Positions 1 through 5,380 of a stretch of 7,965 nt of DNA are shown piece by piece (the first letter of the stretch is position 1; each line of letters starts with the position of its first letter). The DNA is from JAMCZC01 sp964364925 (GTDB taxonomy: Bacteria; Patescibacteriota; Microgenomatia; Levybacterales; UBA12049). The translations under genes and the position numbers were made by a program. The DNA is taken from positions 1 through 7,965 of the forward strand of contig CAYIOB010000036.1 in NCBI GenBank assembly GCA_964364925.1. Direction: 5' to 3'. The notes under the pieces are model-generated. The model ran no database searches. It saw only the letters and a list, made by a program, of their open reading frames with translations, and was not told the origin of the DNA.

Positions 1-33
1 ATGGAAAAAGACGGGAGAAAGTGGCTTGTATGA
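1..33 (+). CDS. zwf: 3' end of a gene upstream, probably glucose-6-phosphate dehydrogenase (partial)
   Basis: The frame starting at base 1 is open and ends at TGA 31-33, giving the tail MEKDGRKWLV. The ATG at base 1 is presumably an internal methionine, because the gene runs off the left edge. A short D-G-R-x-W ending is what I remember of glucose-6-phosphate dehydrogenase C-termini. The next gene is 6-phosphogluconate dehydrogenase, the following oxidative enzyme of the pentose phosphate pathway, so zwf is the natural guess. The stop overlaps the next start as ATGA (30-33), which points to one operon and translational coupling. Ten residues are too few to be sure. Confidence 0.45.
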   Translation: MEKDGRKWLV

Positions 34-932
34 AAATAGGTATACTTGGTTTTGGGAAGATGGGCTCAAGAATAGCCCAAAAACTTAGCAAAGAAGGGCA
101 CGAGGTGGTTGTCTGGAATAGGTCAAAATTAAAAATTCACGAAAAAGAATTTACGGTAGCTGAGAGTGTTGAGGATTTAGTCGGCAGATTGGAAAGACCA
201 AGAGTGATTTGGTTAATGCTGCCTGCAGGCGAACCTACGCAAGGAGTTCTTAGTGAGCTTAAAAAATACGTTGAAAAAGGAGATATTGTTATTGATGGGG
301 GCAATGCGCATTTTGGCGATACCCAAAGAATGTTTGAAGAATTTAAAAAAATTGGAGTTGAATTTTTGGGGATTGGCGTAAGCGGAGGAATTTTAGCGGA
401 AAAAAACGGATTTCCGTTAATGGTTGGGGGCTCAAGAAAAGCGTATCAATACATCACAACAATCTTAGATTCATTGAGCAAGCCTAACGGGGGATACGAA
501 TATTTTGGAGAAGGCGGAGCAGGCCATTTTGTGAAAATGGTCCATAACGGAATCGAATACGGGATAATGCAGAGTCTCGGTGAAGGTTTTGAGGTTTTGG
601 AAAAGTCTTCATATAAACTCGATTTAGTAAAAGTGGCTCGACTTTGGCAAAGGGGAACTTTAGTTTCGGGATTTATGCTGGATAGGGCCGTAGATGCTTT
701 GTCGCAAAATCCAAAACTTTCCGGAATTGCAGGCTCCATAGAAGAATCGGGAGAAGCCCGTTGGACAGTTGAAGAAGCAAAAAAAGAGGGCCTAGAGGTA
801 GAAATTATAGAAAGGTCTTTGGAATACCGAAAACGTTCGCAAACGGATAAAAAAATTCAAAATTCTTTTACCGCAAAAATGGTTGCCGCTTTAAGAAACG
901 CGTTTGGAGGACACGCTGTAAAAAAGATTTAA
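30..932 (+). CDS. gnd: 6-phosphogluconate dehydrogenase, decarboxylating, short form
   Basis: This cytosolic enzyme converts 6-phosphogluconate to ribulose 5-phosphate and CO2 with reduction of NAD(P)+. The N-terminal Rossmann fold shows GFGKMG (residues 7-12), and N30-R31-S32 after the second strand suggests NADP(H) preference. The family blocks follow: IDGGN (88-92), GVSGG (116-120), and GHFVKMVHNGIEYG (165-178) with the likely catalytic K169 and substrate-binding N173. The C-terminus ends AALRNAFGGHAV. At 300 residues it matches the short bacterial Gnd form rather than the roughly 470-residue form. I chose ATG at 30, not the in-frame GTG at 21, because MKIGILGFG is the family N-terminus, the ATG overlaps the upstream stop as ATGA, and GGGAGA (13-18) sits 11 nt upstream. 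It is probably co-transcribed with the gene before it. Confidence 0.93.
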   Translation: MKIGILGFGKMGSRIAQKLSKEGHEVVVWNRSKLKIHEKEFTVAESVEDLVGRLERPRVIWLMLPAGEPTQGVLSELKKYVEKGDIVIDGGNAHFGDTQRMFEEFKKIGVEFLGIGVSGGILAEKNGFPLMVGGSRKAYQYITTILDSLSKPNGGYEYFGEGGAGHFVKMVHNGIEYGIMQSLGEGFEVLEKSSYKLDLVKVARLWQRGTLVSGFMLDRAVDALSQNPKLSGIAGSIEESGEARWTVEEAKKEGLEVEIIERSLEYRKRSQTDKKIQNSFTAKMVAALRNAFGGHAVKKI

Positions 933-937
933 GATTT

Positions 938-994
938 ATGAAGATTACGTTTGAGGAATTCAGTCCTCCAGAGGCGGATTTAAGACTATTATGA
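938..994 (+). CDS. 18-codon mini-ORF resembling the start of the next gene
   Basis: This open frame of 18 codons (MKITFEEFSPPEADLRLL) fills the gap after gnd. Its TGA stop overlaps the ATG of the next gene as ATGA (991-994). The first eight residues, MKITFEEF, closely match MNITFEDF, the start of the next protein. At the DNA level 938-963 and 991-1016 agree at 21 of 26 positions, and four of the five differences are at third codon positions. It could be a decayed partial duplication of the downstream gene or a leader peptide that couples translation. No Shine-Dalgarno sequence stands close before it. Expression is unproven. Confidence 0.3.
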   Translation: MKITFEEFSPPEADLRLL

Positions 995-1314
995 ATATAA
1001 CTTTTGAGGACTTCAAAAAAGTTGAAATACGGATTGGAAAAGTTTTGAAAGTTGAAAAGATAGAAAACGCCGATAAGCTTTTAAAGCTTCAGGTTGATTT
1101 TGGTGAGTTTCAGCGTCAGATTGTTTCCGGGATTGCCGAAAGTTTTATACCCGAAGAATTAGTCGGTAAAAAACTGCCGTTTATTGTTAATTTAGAATAC
1201 CGAAAATTCAAAGGCGAAGAAAGTCAGGGAATGCTCATGGCAATCGATGCAAATGATAAAACAGTTCTCTTAGAGCCGGCAGAAGACGTAAAAGAGGGAA
1301 CAGAAGTAATTTAA
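991..1314 (+). CDS. Stand-alone tRNA-binding domain protein (MetG C-terminal/CsaA-like)
   Basis: This 107-residue protein is a single OB-fold tRNA-binding domain of the kind found at the C-terminus of methionyl-tRNA synthetase, in CsaA and in Arc1p/EMAP-like proteins. The family blocks are FEDFKKVEIRIGKVLKVEKI (5-24), NADKLLKLQVDFG (26-38), RQIVSGIA (42-49) and EESQGMLMA (76-84). It lacks catalytic synthetase motifs, so it should act by binding tRNA, either as a separate beta subunit of methionine-tRNA ligase or as a CsaA-like chaperone. Its start is coupled to the 18-codon ORF by ATGA. GAGGCGG (971-977) lies 13 nt before the ATG and is at best a weak ribosome site. Its 3' end overlaps the convergent metallo-hydrolase gene by four bases. 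Confidence 0.88.
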   Translation: MNITFEDFKKVEIRIGKVLKVEKIENADKLLKLQVDFGEFQRQIVSGIAESFIPEELVGKKLPFIVNLEYRKFKGEESQGMLMAIDANDKTVLLEPAEDVKEGTEVI

Positions 1315-2075
1315 ATTTCTAATACCAAATCATCTAAAGCGACAATTGTATTAGGAAAGATCTTTTTAGCCTCTGTCTCGGCTTTTTTTCGCTCAGCCAA
1401 GGTCGGAAAGAAAGTTGTTCCAAAATGAGTTAAAATTAACTTTTTGACATTTGAGCTTTTGGCAAGAGCCGCCGCCTCCGTTGCTGAAGTATGGCCCCAA
1501 TTCGCATCTTGTCCGGGTTTTGAATTGCCGCATTCGTGTATAAGTAAGTCTACGTTTTTTGCGAGCTCCTTGCTTTTATCGGTAATCCCACAGTCTCCCG
1601 AATAAGCAATAACCTTATCTTCAAGACTTACCCGAAATCCATGATCTCTATATGCATGAAACAACTCAATTGCGGAAACAGGAAAATTTACGTTCTGTTC
1701 TCCGTCGGACAATTCATGCAGCCTAATTTCGGTTTTTAAATTAGAGATATTTCGAGAATTTGGTAAGTACCCGATTGTATATGGCGGGCTTACTAAGGTT
1801 TCAAAATCTTTTTTCCTTCCATTGCCGACATAAACATCTATGCCTTGCGGAAACGAGAATTTTGCCAAAGTATGAAGTCCTGAAACGTGGTCTAGATGAA
1901 AATGGCTTATGAAAAGCGCAATGGGCTTGTTTTCGGTAATATATTTGTCGAGTTTATAGATGCCGTTTCCCGCATCGAAAACAACATACTGTTTTTTGCT
2001 GTCGATAAGCACACAGGGAGTGTTTCCTGTAGGAGATGTATACCATCCGTTTGTTCCCAGAAAAATAATTTTCAT
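1311..2075 (-). CDS. Metallo-beta-lactamase fold hydrolase, ribonuclease Z-like
   Basis: This 254-residue protein has the metallo-beta-lactamase fold. Metal ligands are visible in order: HFHLDH (58-63), H140, D161 in SGDCG, and H217 in LTHFG. The block LLIHECG to GHTSATEAAALA (177-204), followed by KKLILTHF, is the ElaC/RNase Z pattern. This supports a tRNA 3'-processing endonuclease or a close relative such as a cyclic phosphodiesterase. I cannot identify the RNase Z exosite arm, so the substrate stays open. I start at ATG 2075 (MKIIFLGTNG) and not at the TTG at 2087, because the family begins with the KIIFLG strand and a -10 box lies just upstream. The gene is divergent from proS and meets the tRNA-binding domain gene tail to tail. 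Confidence 0.85.
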   Translation of the reverse strand: MKIIFLGTNGWYTSPTGNTPCVLIDSKKQYVVFDAGNGIYKLDKYITENKPIALFISHFHLDHVSGLHTLAKFSFPQGIDVYVGNGRKKDFETLVSPPYTIGYLPNSRNISNLKTEIRLHELSDGEQNVNFPVSAIELFHAYRDHGFRVSLEDKVIAYSGDCGITDKSKELAKNVDLLIHECGNSKPGQDANWGHTSATEAAALAKSSNVKKLILTHFGTTFFPTLAERKKAETEAKKIFPNTIVALDDLVLEI

Positions 2076-2088
2076 TTTCAGTAGCAAA

Positions 2089-2097
2089 ATTATAGCA
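2089..2097 (-). promoter_or_regulatory. Extended -10 promoter of the RNase Z-like gene
   Basis: Read on the minus strand this is TGC then TATAAT, a perfect extended -10 element. It lies 13 nt before the ATG at 2075, so transcription should begin about 6-7 nt before the start codon. No Shine-Dalgarno sequence fits in that space. No good -35 is present, which is usual for extended -10 promoters. Confidence 0.65.
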
Positions 2098-2114
2098 CAG
2101 AATTTGTAAAAAAA

Positions 2115-2123
2115 TGCTATACT
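2115..2123 (+). promoter_or_regulatory. Extended -10 promoter of proS
   Basis: TGC then TATACT, an extended -10 element, ends 8 nt before the ATG at 2132. The predicted transcript starts at or within about two bases of that ATG, so proS mRNA is probably leaderless. It mirrors the minus-strand promoter: TATAGCA (2091-2097) and TGCTATA (2115-2121) form an inverted repeat, so the two divergent promoters face away from each other with 17 nt between them. Confidence 0.6.
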
Positions 2124-2131
2124 TTAAGGAA

Positions 2132-3376
2132 ATGAGATATTCACAGGTTTTTCCTAAAACTCAAAAACAAGCGCCAACAGGTGCGCAGTCTTTGAACCAC
2201 AAACTTTTAGTTAGAGCTGGTTTTATAGATCAGTTAATGGCCGGTTCCTGGACGCTTCTTCCCTTGGGTTTGAGAGTGACTACAAAAATAAACGACATTA
2301 TAAGGGAAGAGCTGAATAAAACCGGGGCGCAGGAATTATTAATGCCTCTTTTGCATCCTAAGGAAATCTGGAATGAAACAGGCCGTTGGGAAACGGCAAA
2401 GGAAATAATGTACCAGTTAAAAAAAGATAATAAGGATTTCGGGCTTTCTTTTACACACGAAGAAATAGTTGTTGATTTAATAAGAAAACACCAGGTTTCT
2501 CCAAAAGATTTTCCAATTAAAGTTTACCATTTTTCCACCAAATTCAGGCACGAGCTAAGGGCAAAATCAGGAATTTTAAGAGGCAGGGAATTTATGATGA
2601 AAGATTTGTACAGTGCCCATTTGGACCAAGAAGATATGCTTAAATATTACCATAAAGTTATTGATGCATATCTTAAGATTTTTAAAAGGTTGAGTTTAGA
2701 AGTAAAAGTAGTTGAGGCAAGTGGGGGAGTTTTTACCGATAAACACAGCCATGAATTCCAGGTTCTTTCGGAGGTTGGAGAAGATACAATTTATTATTGT
2801 GATTCTTGTGATTTTGCCCAAAACGACGAGATTGCAAAAGTAAAAGAAGGACAAGCATGTTCAAAATGTTCTTCCGGAAAAATAAAAACATCAAAAGCCA
2901 TTGAAGTTGGCAATATTTTTCCGCTTGGCACAATGTATTCCGAAAAAATGGGCGCGCTTTATACAGATAATGCGGGTAATAAAAAACCTCTTTGGCTTGC
3001 TAGTTACGGGATCGGTCCCACACGTGTCTTAGGAACACTGGTGGAAATTTATCATGATGATAATGGAATAATCTGGCCGGAAAGCGTTGCCCCCTATAAT
3101 GTTCATTTAGTAGCAATTAGCAATCAGCAATTAGCAATCAGTAAGGCCGCTGATAAGCTTTATGACATGTTTCTTAGCGAGAATATTGAGGTTTTGTACG
3201 ATGATAGAGATGTTTCCGCAGGACAAAAATTTGCTGACGCAGACTTAATCGGTATTCCGGTAAGATTGGTTGTAAGCGCAAAAACCGGCGAAAAAGTTGA
3301 GTGGAAAGAAAGAAATAAAAACGAAACGGAACTTTTGGATTTTGATGAGGTTTTAAGAAGACTTAAAAAAGATTAA
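2132..3376 (+). CDS. proS: Proline-tRNA ligase, short form without the editing domain
   Basis: This class II aminoacyl-tRNA synthetase charges tRNA-Pro. It shows motif 1 around AGSWTLLPLGLRV (37-49), FTHEE (107-111), motif 2 FRHELRAKSGILRGREFMMKDLY (138-160, in two blocks around R149), and motif 3 SYGIGPTRVLGTLVE (291-305). The C-terminal anticodon-binding domain has IEVLYDDRD (352-360) and ADADLIGIPVR. Total length is 414 residues against about 570 for E. coli ProS. The roughly 180-residue editing insertion between motifs 2 and 3 is missing, and two CxxC pairs (C223/C226 and C243/C246) sit there instead, probably binding zinc. I prefer ATG 2132 over ATG 2114 because the -10 box lies between them. 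AAGGA at 2126-2130 is too close to the ATG to act as a ribosome site. An array of 7-nt repeats lies in the anticodon-binding domain (residues 327-337). Confidence 0.95.
   Translation: MRYSQVFPKTQKQAPTGAQSLNHKLLVRAGFIDQLMAGSWTLLPLGLRVTTKINDIIREELNKTGAQELLMPLLHPKEIWNETGRWETAKEIMYQLKKDNKDFGLSFTHEEIVVDLIRKHQVSPKDFPIKVYHFSTKFRHELRAKSGILRGREFMMKDLYSAHLDQEDMLKYYHKVIDAYLKIFKRLSLEVKVVEASGGVFTDKHSHEFQVLSEVGEDTIYYCDSCDFAQNDEIAKVKEGQACSKCSSGKIKTSKAIEVGNIFPLGTMYSEKMGALYTDNAGNKKPLWLASYGIGPTRVLGTLVEIYHDDNGIIWPESVAPYNVHLVAISNQQLAISKAADKLYDMFLSENIEVLYDDRDVSAGQKFADADLIGIPVRLVVSAKTGEKVEWKERNKNETELLDFDEVLRRLKKD
3112..3139 (+). repeat. Four perfect 7-nt tandem repeats (AGCAATY) inside proS
   Basis: Four units run without a break: AGCAATT, AGCAATC, AGCAATT, AGCAATC, followed by a degenerate fifth, AGTAAGG. 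They encode AISNQQLAIS (328-337), in a loop between a strand (NVHLV) and the following helix (KAADKLYDMF) of the anticodon-binding domain. A T at 3125 would make an in-frame TAG, and that position is C, giving CAG. Confidence 0.9.
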
Positions 3377-3731
3377 ATACTTTTCCCCACACGAGTGCGT
3401 AGATAACAAGGAGAACAAGCCCTACAAGAAGAAAGATTATTGGGGAAATTTTGGATTTTTTCTTCGTAGAGATAGCCTGCTGTCCGGCGGTGGCTGTAGT
3501 TGACGGAGACATCACGCTTAAAGGCGGCATATCAACCGGTACAGGATTAGTTAAAGGGGTTGAGTAGGGCATTGGGTTTACTGCGGGTACAGACGCTGTA
3601 GGCAAAGGATTCTCCGCTTTAGGAGGAGCTGGATTAGGCATGGGTGCAGACGGACTAAAATTGCCTCCCATAACCCGGTCATAGGCTTCTTTAAGCTTAG
3701 GATCTAAATCTTGAGGAGTTTTTGGATTCAT
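3363..3731 (-). CDS. Proline-rich protein with one C-terminal membrane segment
   Basis: This 122-residue protein matches no family I can name. Residues 1-22 (NPKTPQDLDPKLKEAYDRVM) look helical and charged. Residues 25-85 are low-complexity, rich in Pro, Ala, Ser and Met, and probably disordered. Then comes a basic KKKSK (90-94) and one strongly hydrophobic stretch, about 96-116, close to the C-terminus. With the basic residues on the N-terminal side, the protein is probably tail-anchored with the proline-rich arm in the cytoplasm. No signal peptide is seen. It has its own promoter, and the -10 box ends 13 nt before the ATG with no Shine-Dalgarno sequence. Its 3' end overlaps the convergent proS by 14 nt. 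The gene looks real because composition, promoter and a conserved-looking N-terminal block agree, but its function is unknown. Confidence 0.7.
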   Translation of the reverse strand: MNPKTPQDLDPKLKEAYDRVMGGNFSPSAPMPNPAPPKAENPLPTASVPAVNPMPYSTPLTNPVPVDMPPLSVMSPSTTATAGQQAISTKKKSKISPIIFLLVGLVLLVIYALVWGKVFNLF

Positions 3732-3744
3732 AGGCAGTTAACTT

Positions 3745-3775
3745 ATTATAATCGTTTTTTATACGCTTTTGTCAA
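3745..3775 (-). promoter_or_regulatory. Promoter of the proline-rich membrane protein gene
   Basis: On the minus strand there is a perfect -35 TTGACA (3775-3770) and a perfect -10 TATAAT (3750-3745). The spacer is 19 nt, somewhat long. The -10 ends 13 nt before the ATG, so the predicted leader is about 6-7 nt. Confidence 0.6.
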
Positions 3776-3835
3776 GAGGTCGAAATGTTTCCTTTTTAAA
3801 TAAGTTAATAAAAGCTAATAATCAACGAGTAATTA

Positions 3836-3869
3836 ACCACTAGTATACTTGTATACTAGTGCCAGTCAC
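3836..3869 (-). promoter_or_regulatory. Downstream copy of the CTAG palindrome, with promoter-like boxes
   Basis: A perfect inverted repeat has arms CACTAGTATAC (3838-3848) and GTATACTAGTG (3851-3861) around TT. It nearly duplicates the element at 4291-4325 in the same orientation, including a CAGTCA flank. On the minus strand it carries GTGACT (3869-3864), a 16-nt spacer and TATACT (3847-3842). It could therefore work as a second promoter-operator reading toward the membrane protein gene. It covers the last codons and the stop of the TrpR-like gene. No T-run follows it, so it is not an intrinsic terminator. Confidence 0.6.
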
Positions 3870-4287
3870 CTGAGGCAAACTTTGATCTTGATTTCATGTT
3901 TGTTTTCGATTCAAGCGCCAACACCAGGGGTTTAAGCGCCTTGTCTAGTTTTTCAAAAAGCTCTTTCGTCTGCTCTCTTTTTATCAATCTATCTAACAAG
4001 GTTTGAAAATATGAATTTTTTGAGCCTAATTGATTCTGATTAATTCTTACCGTTTCGTAGCTGATATGAAGAGCTCCTTGAATCACAGACGGTGGATAGT
4101 TTCTTTTTAACATCATAAAAAGAACAAGTCTTTTAGCAAGCATTATTTTTTCCTCTTTTGATAAAAACCCATCCAAGAATTTTTCAACATCACTGTTATT
4201 GTTTATAGAGGAAATTGTATAAAGAAGGTGAGAGTTTATTTTTTCGAATTCTTTCTCGTCAAATCTAAATTTAGAAGCTCTAGACAT
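3856..4287 (-). CDS. TrpR/YerC-like DNA-binding regulator
   Basis: This 143-residue protein has a TrpR-superfamily core, about residues 34-86: DVEKFLDGFLSKEEKIMLAK, then RLVLFMMLKRNYPPSVIQ and GALHISYETVRINQ. The last part is the helix-turn-helix (about 64-85). The order 'leaf helix, KEE..LAKR, Y..I...L.IS..TV.R' follows the YerC/YecD branch. It is longer than YerC (about 100 residues), with an added basic C-terminal tail. Family knowledge suggests a dimeric transcriptional repressor, but the ligand is unknown. TrpR itself binds CTAG half-sites, and CTAG palindromes flank this gene. The promoter overlies the upstream palindrome, with its -10 ending 9 nt before the ATG. The last codons (GDWH and the TAG stop) lie in the downstream palindrome copy, so that copy may have reshaped the C-terminus. 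Autoregulation is my inference. Confidence 0.82.
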   Translation of the reverse strand: MSRASKFRFDEKEFEKINSHLLYTISSINNNSDVEKFLDGFLSKEEKIMLAKRLVLFMMLKRNYPPSVIQGALHISYETVRINQNQLGSKNSYFQTLLDRLIKREQTKELFEKLDKALKPLVLALESKTNMKSRSKFASGDWH

Positions 4288-4290
4288 ATT

Positions 4291-4325
4291 ACCACCAGTA
4301 TACTTGTATACTAGTGGTCAGTCAA
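4291..4325 (-). promoter_or_regulatory. Promoter-operator of the TrpR-like gene (upstream palindrome copy)
   Basis: On the minus strand, TTGACT (4325-4320), a 17-nt spacer and TATACT (4302-4297) form a strong sigma-70 type promoter. A 28-bp inverted repeat covers its spacer and -10: arms of 13 bp (4291-4303 and 4306-4318) around TT with one mismatch (4296/4313). A repressor bound here would block RNA polymerase. The transcript should start about 2-3 nt before the ATG. Confidence 0.7.
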
Positions 4326-4333
4326 GTTACAGA

Positions 4334-5224
4334 TTATTTTGCGGTTTTTATAAGTATTTCTATCATTTTATTAAAACTTATTCCTGCGGCCTTTGCTTGT
4401 TTTGGCAAAAGACTGCCTGGGGTTAACCCCGGAATCGTGTTTACATCAAGTACATAAGGAATTCCTTTATAAACCATAAAATCTATTCTTGAATAAGTTC
4501 CAAGAGCAAAAATATTATGGATTTTTAGAGTTATTACCTTAATTTCCTTTTGTGCTTTATTATCCAGGGAAGGAGCGAAAGGAATTTCCTGTGTTGTGCT
4601 TACATATTTATTTTTATAGCTAAACCAGCTTCCTTTAGGAGGGATAATTTCAATAAAAGGTAAAATTTTATCATTTAATATTCCAACAGTTACTTCTTTA
4701 CCCGTTAGATATTGCTCAACAAACAACGGAACGTTCGAATTAATTAGTTTCTTGAAATCAGATTTTTTTAAATCCTTTTCGGATTTTAATATTACAACTT
4801 CGCGAGAAGAGCCTCCGCTTGATGCTTTTAAAACACAGGGGAATCCAAATTTTACTACATCATTTTCGTTTTTAATGATTTTCCATTCCGGAGTTTTAAT
4901 ACCGTTTTTATCACAAAATTTTTTAAATGGAATTTTATACCATGCTTTTTCAAGCCCTTTATAATTTCTGGTTCCGACAATAGGTCTTTTTAGTTTCGAT
5001 AAGTATTTATGTAGCTTTCCGCCTTCGCCTTCTTCTCCGTGCAAAACAGGAAAGAGTACGTCATATTTTTTTGCTAAGTCTTTAATTGGGAGGTAACCGT
5101 TTTTTAAATCATAAATTTTTACTCTATGGCCGTTTTCAAGAAGCGCTTTTTTAACTTGTGTTGCCGACAAAAGAGAAATTTTTCTTTCAGAGGAATTGCC
5201 GCCTGTTATAAGTAATACTCTCAT
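4334..5224 (-). CDS. ddl: D-alanine-D-alanine ligase
   Basis: This ATP-grasp enzyme joins two D-alanines for the peptidoglycan stem peptide in the cytosol. Visible motifs: GGNSSERKISLLSA (8-21) with E13, HGEEGEGG (62-69), and the ATP-binding lysine in FPCVLKASSGGSS (128-140). Further on are E170 and E177 in the VEQYLTGKEV region, Y207 in the NKYVST loop, RIDFM (246-250), and DVNTIPGLTPGSLLP (260-274). The usual metal-binding Glu before VNT is Asp here (D260), a conservative change. At 296 residues it is a little shorter than typical Ddl (300-370). The start ATG follows a strong promoter with an 11-nt gap and no Shine-Dalgarno sequence. It is not in a mur/fts cluster in this window. The TrpR-like gene follows 46 nt downstream with its own promoter. 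Confidence 0.95.
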   Translation of the reverse strand: MRVLLITGGNSSERKISLLSATQVKKALLENGHRVKIYDLKNGYLPIKDLAKKYDVLFPVLHGEEGEGGKLHKYLSKLKRPIVGTRNYKGLEKAWYKIPFKKFCDKNGIKTPEWKIIKNENDVVKFGFPCVLKASSGGSSREVVILKSEKDLKKSDFKKLINSNVPLFVEQYLTGKEVTVGILNDKILPFIEIIPPKGSWFSYKNKYVSTTQEIPFAPSLDNKAQKEIKVITLKIHNIFALGTYSRIDFMVYKGIPYVLDVNTIPGLTPGSLLPKQAKAAGISFNKMIEILIKTAK

Positions 5225-5235
5225 GAGGTTAGAAA

Positions 5236-5263
5236 ACTATATCAGAATTTTAAATTTTGTCAA
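5236..5263 (-). promoter_or_regulatory. Promoter of ddl
   Basis: On the minus strand there is a perfect -35 TTGACA (5263-5258), a 16-nt spacer and -10 TATAGT (5241-5236), preceded by TGA so that it is also an extended -10. The -10 ends 11 nt before the ATG, giving a predicted leader of about 4-6 nt with no room for a ribosome site. Confidence 0.75.
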
Positions 5264-5294
5264 AGCGGGGCTTTTTTTATGCCTCGGAAACAGG

Positions 5295-5300
5295 TATACT
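5295..5300 (+). promoter_or_regulatory. Possible -10 box for the DHH/MYG1-like gene
   Basis: TATACT matches a -10 box, but no acceptable -35 or TGn extension is seen. If it is used, the 5' leader would be about 70 nt and would contain all of the 7-nt repeats at 5311-5380. Confidence 0.3.
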
Positions 5301-5310
5301 TATCCGCAAG

Positions 5311-5380
5311 GATTAATGATTAAGGATTAAAGATTAATGAAATAAAAATCATAAATCGTAAATCATAAATCGTAAATCAT
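5311..5380. repeat. Two-arm 7-nt repeat array before the DHH/MYG1-like gene
   Basis: The first arm is four units of GATTAAN (5311-5338): GATTAAT, GATTAAG, GATTAAA, GATTAAT. After a short A-rich spacer the second arm is four units of CRTAAAT (5350-5377): CATAAAT, CGTAAAT, CATAAAT, CGTAAAT. Read in reverse complement, the second arm gives ATTTATG/ATTTACG, related to the first, so the arms are roughly inverted. A fifth degenerate unit, CATGAAG (5378-5384), contains the start codon of the next gene. Confidence 0.85.

Noticed and set aside
446..739. Open frame of 97 codons on the minus strand inside gnd
   Set aside because: It is fully inside a confidently assigned gene, resembles no family and has no promoter or ribosome site.
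2114..2131. Upstream start of proS at ATG 2114
   Set aside because: The extended -10 box (2115-2123) overlaps it, and the family N-terminus fits MRYSQVFPKTQK from 2132.
3836..4325. A mobile element bounded by the two palindromes
   Set aside because: The only gene between them is a DNA-binding regulator, with no transposase or recombinase, and the repeats match promoter positions well. Kept only as an alternative.
5261..5278. AAAGC-GGG-GCTTT followed by T-run, looking like an intrinsic terminator on the plus strand
   Set aside because: No plus-strand gene ends before it; it lies between two divergent genes and overlaps the ddl -35 region. The stem is only about five pairs.
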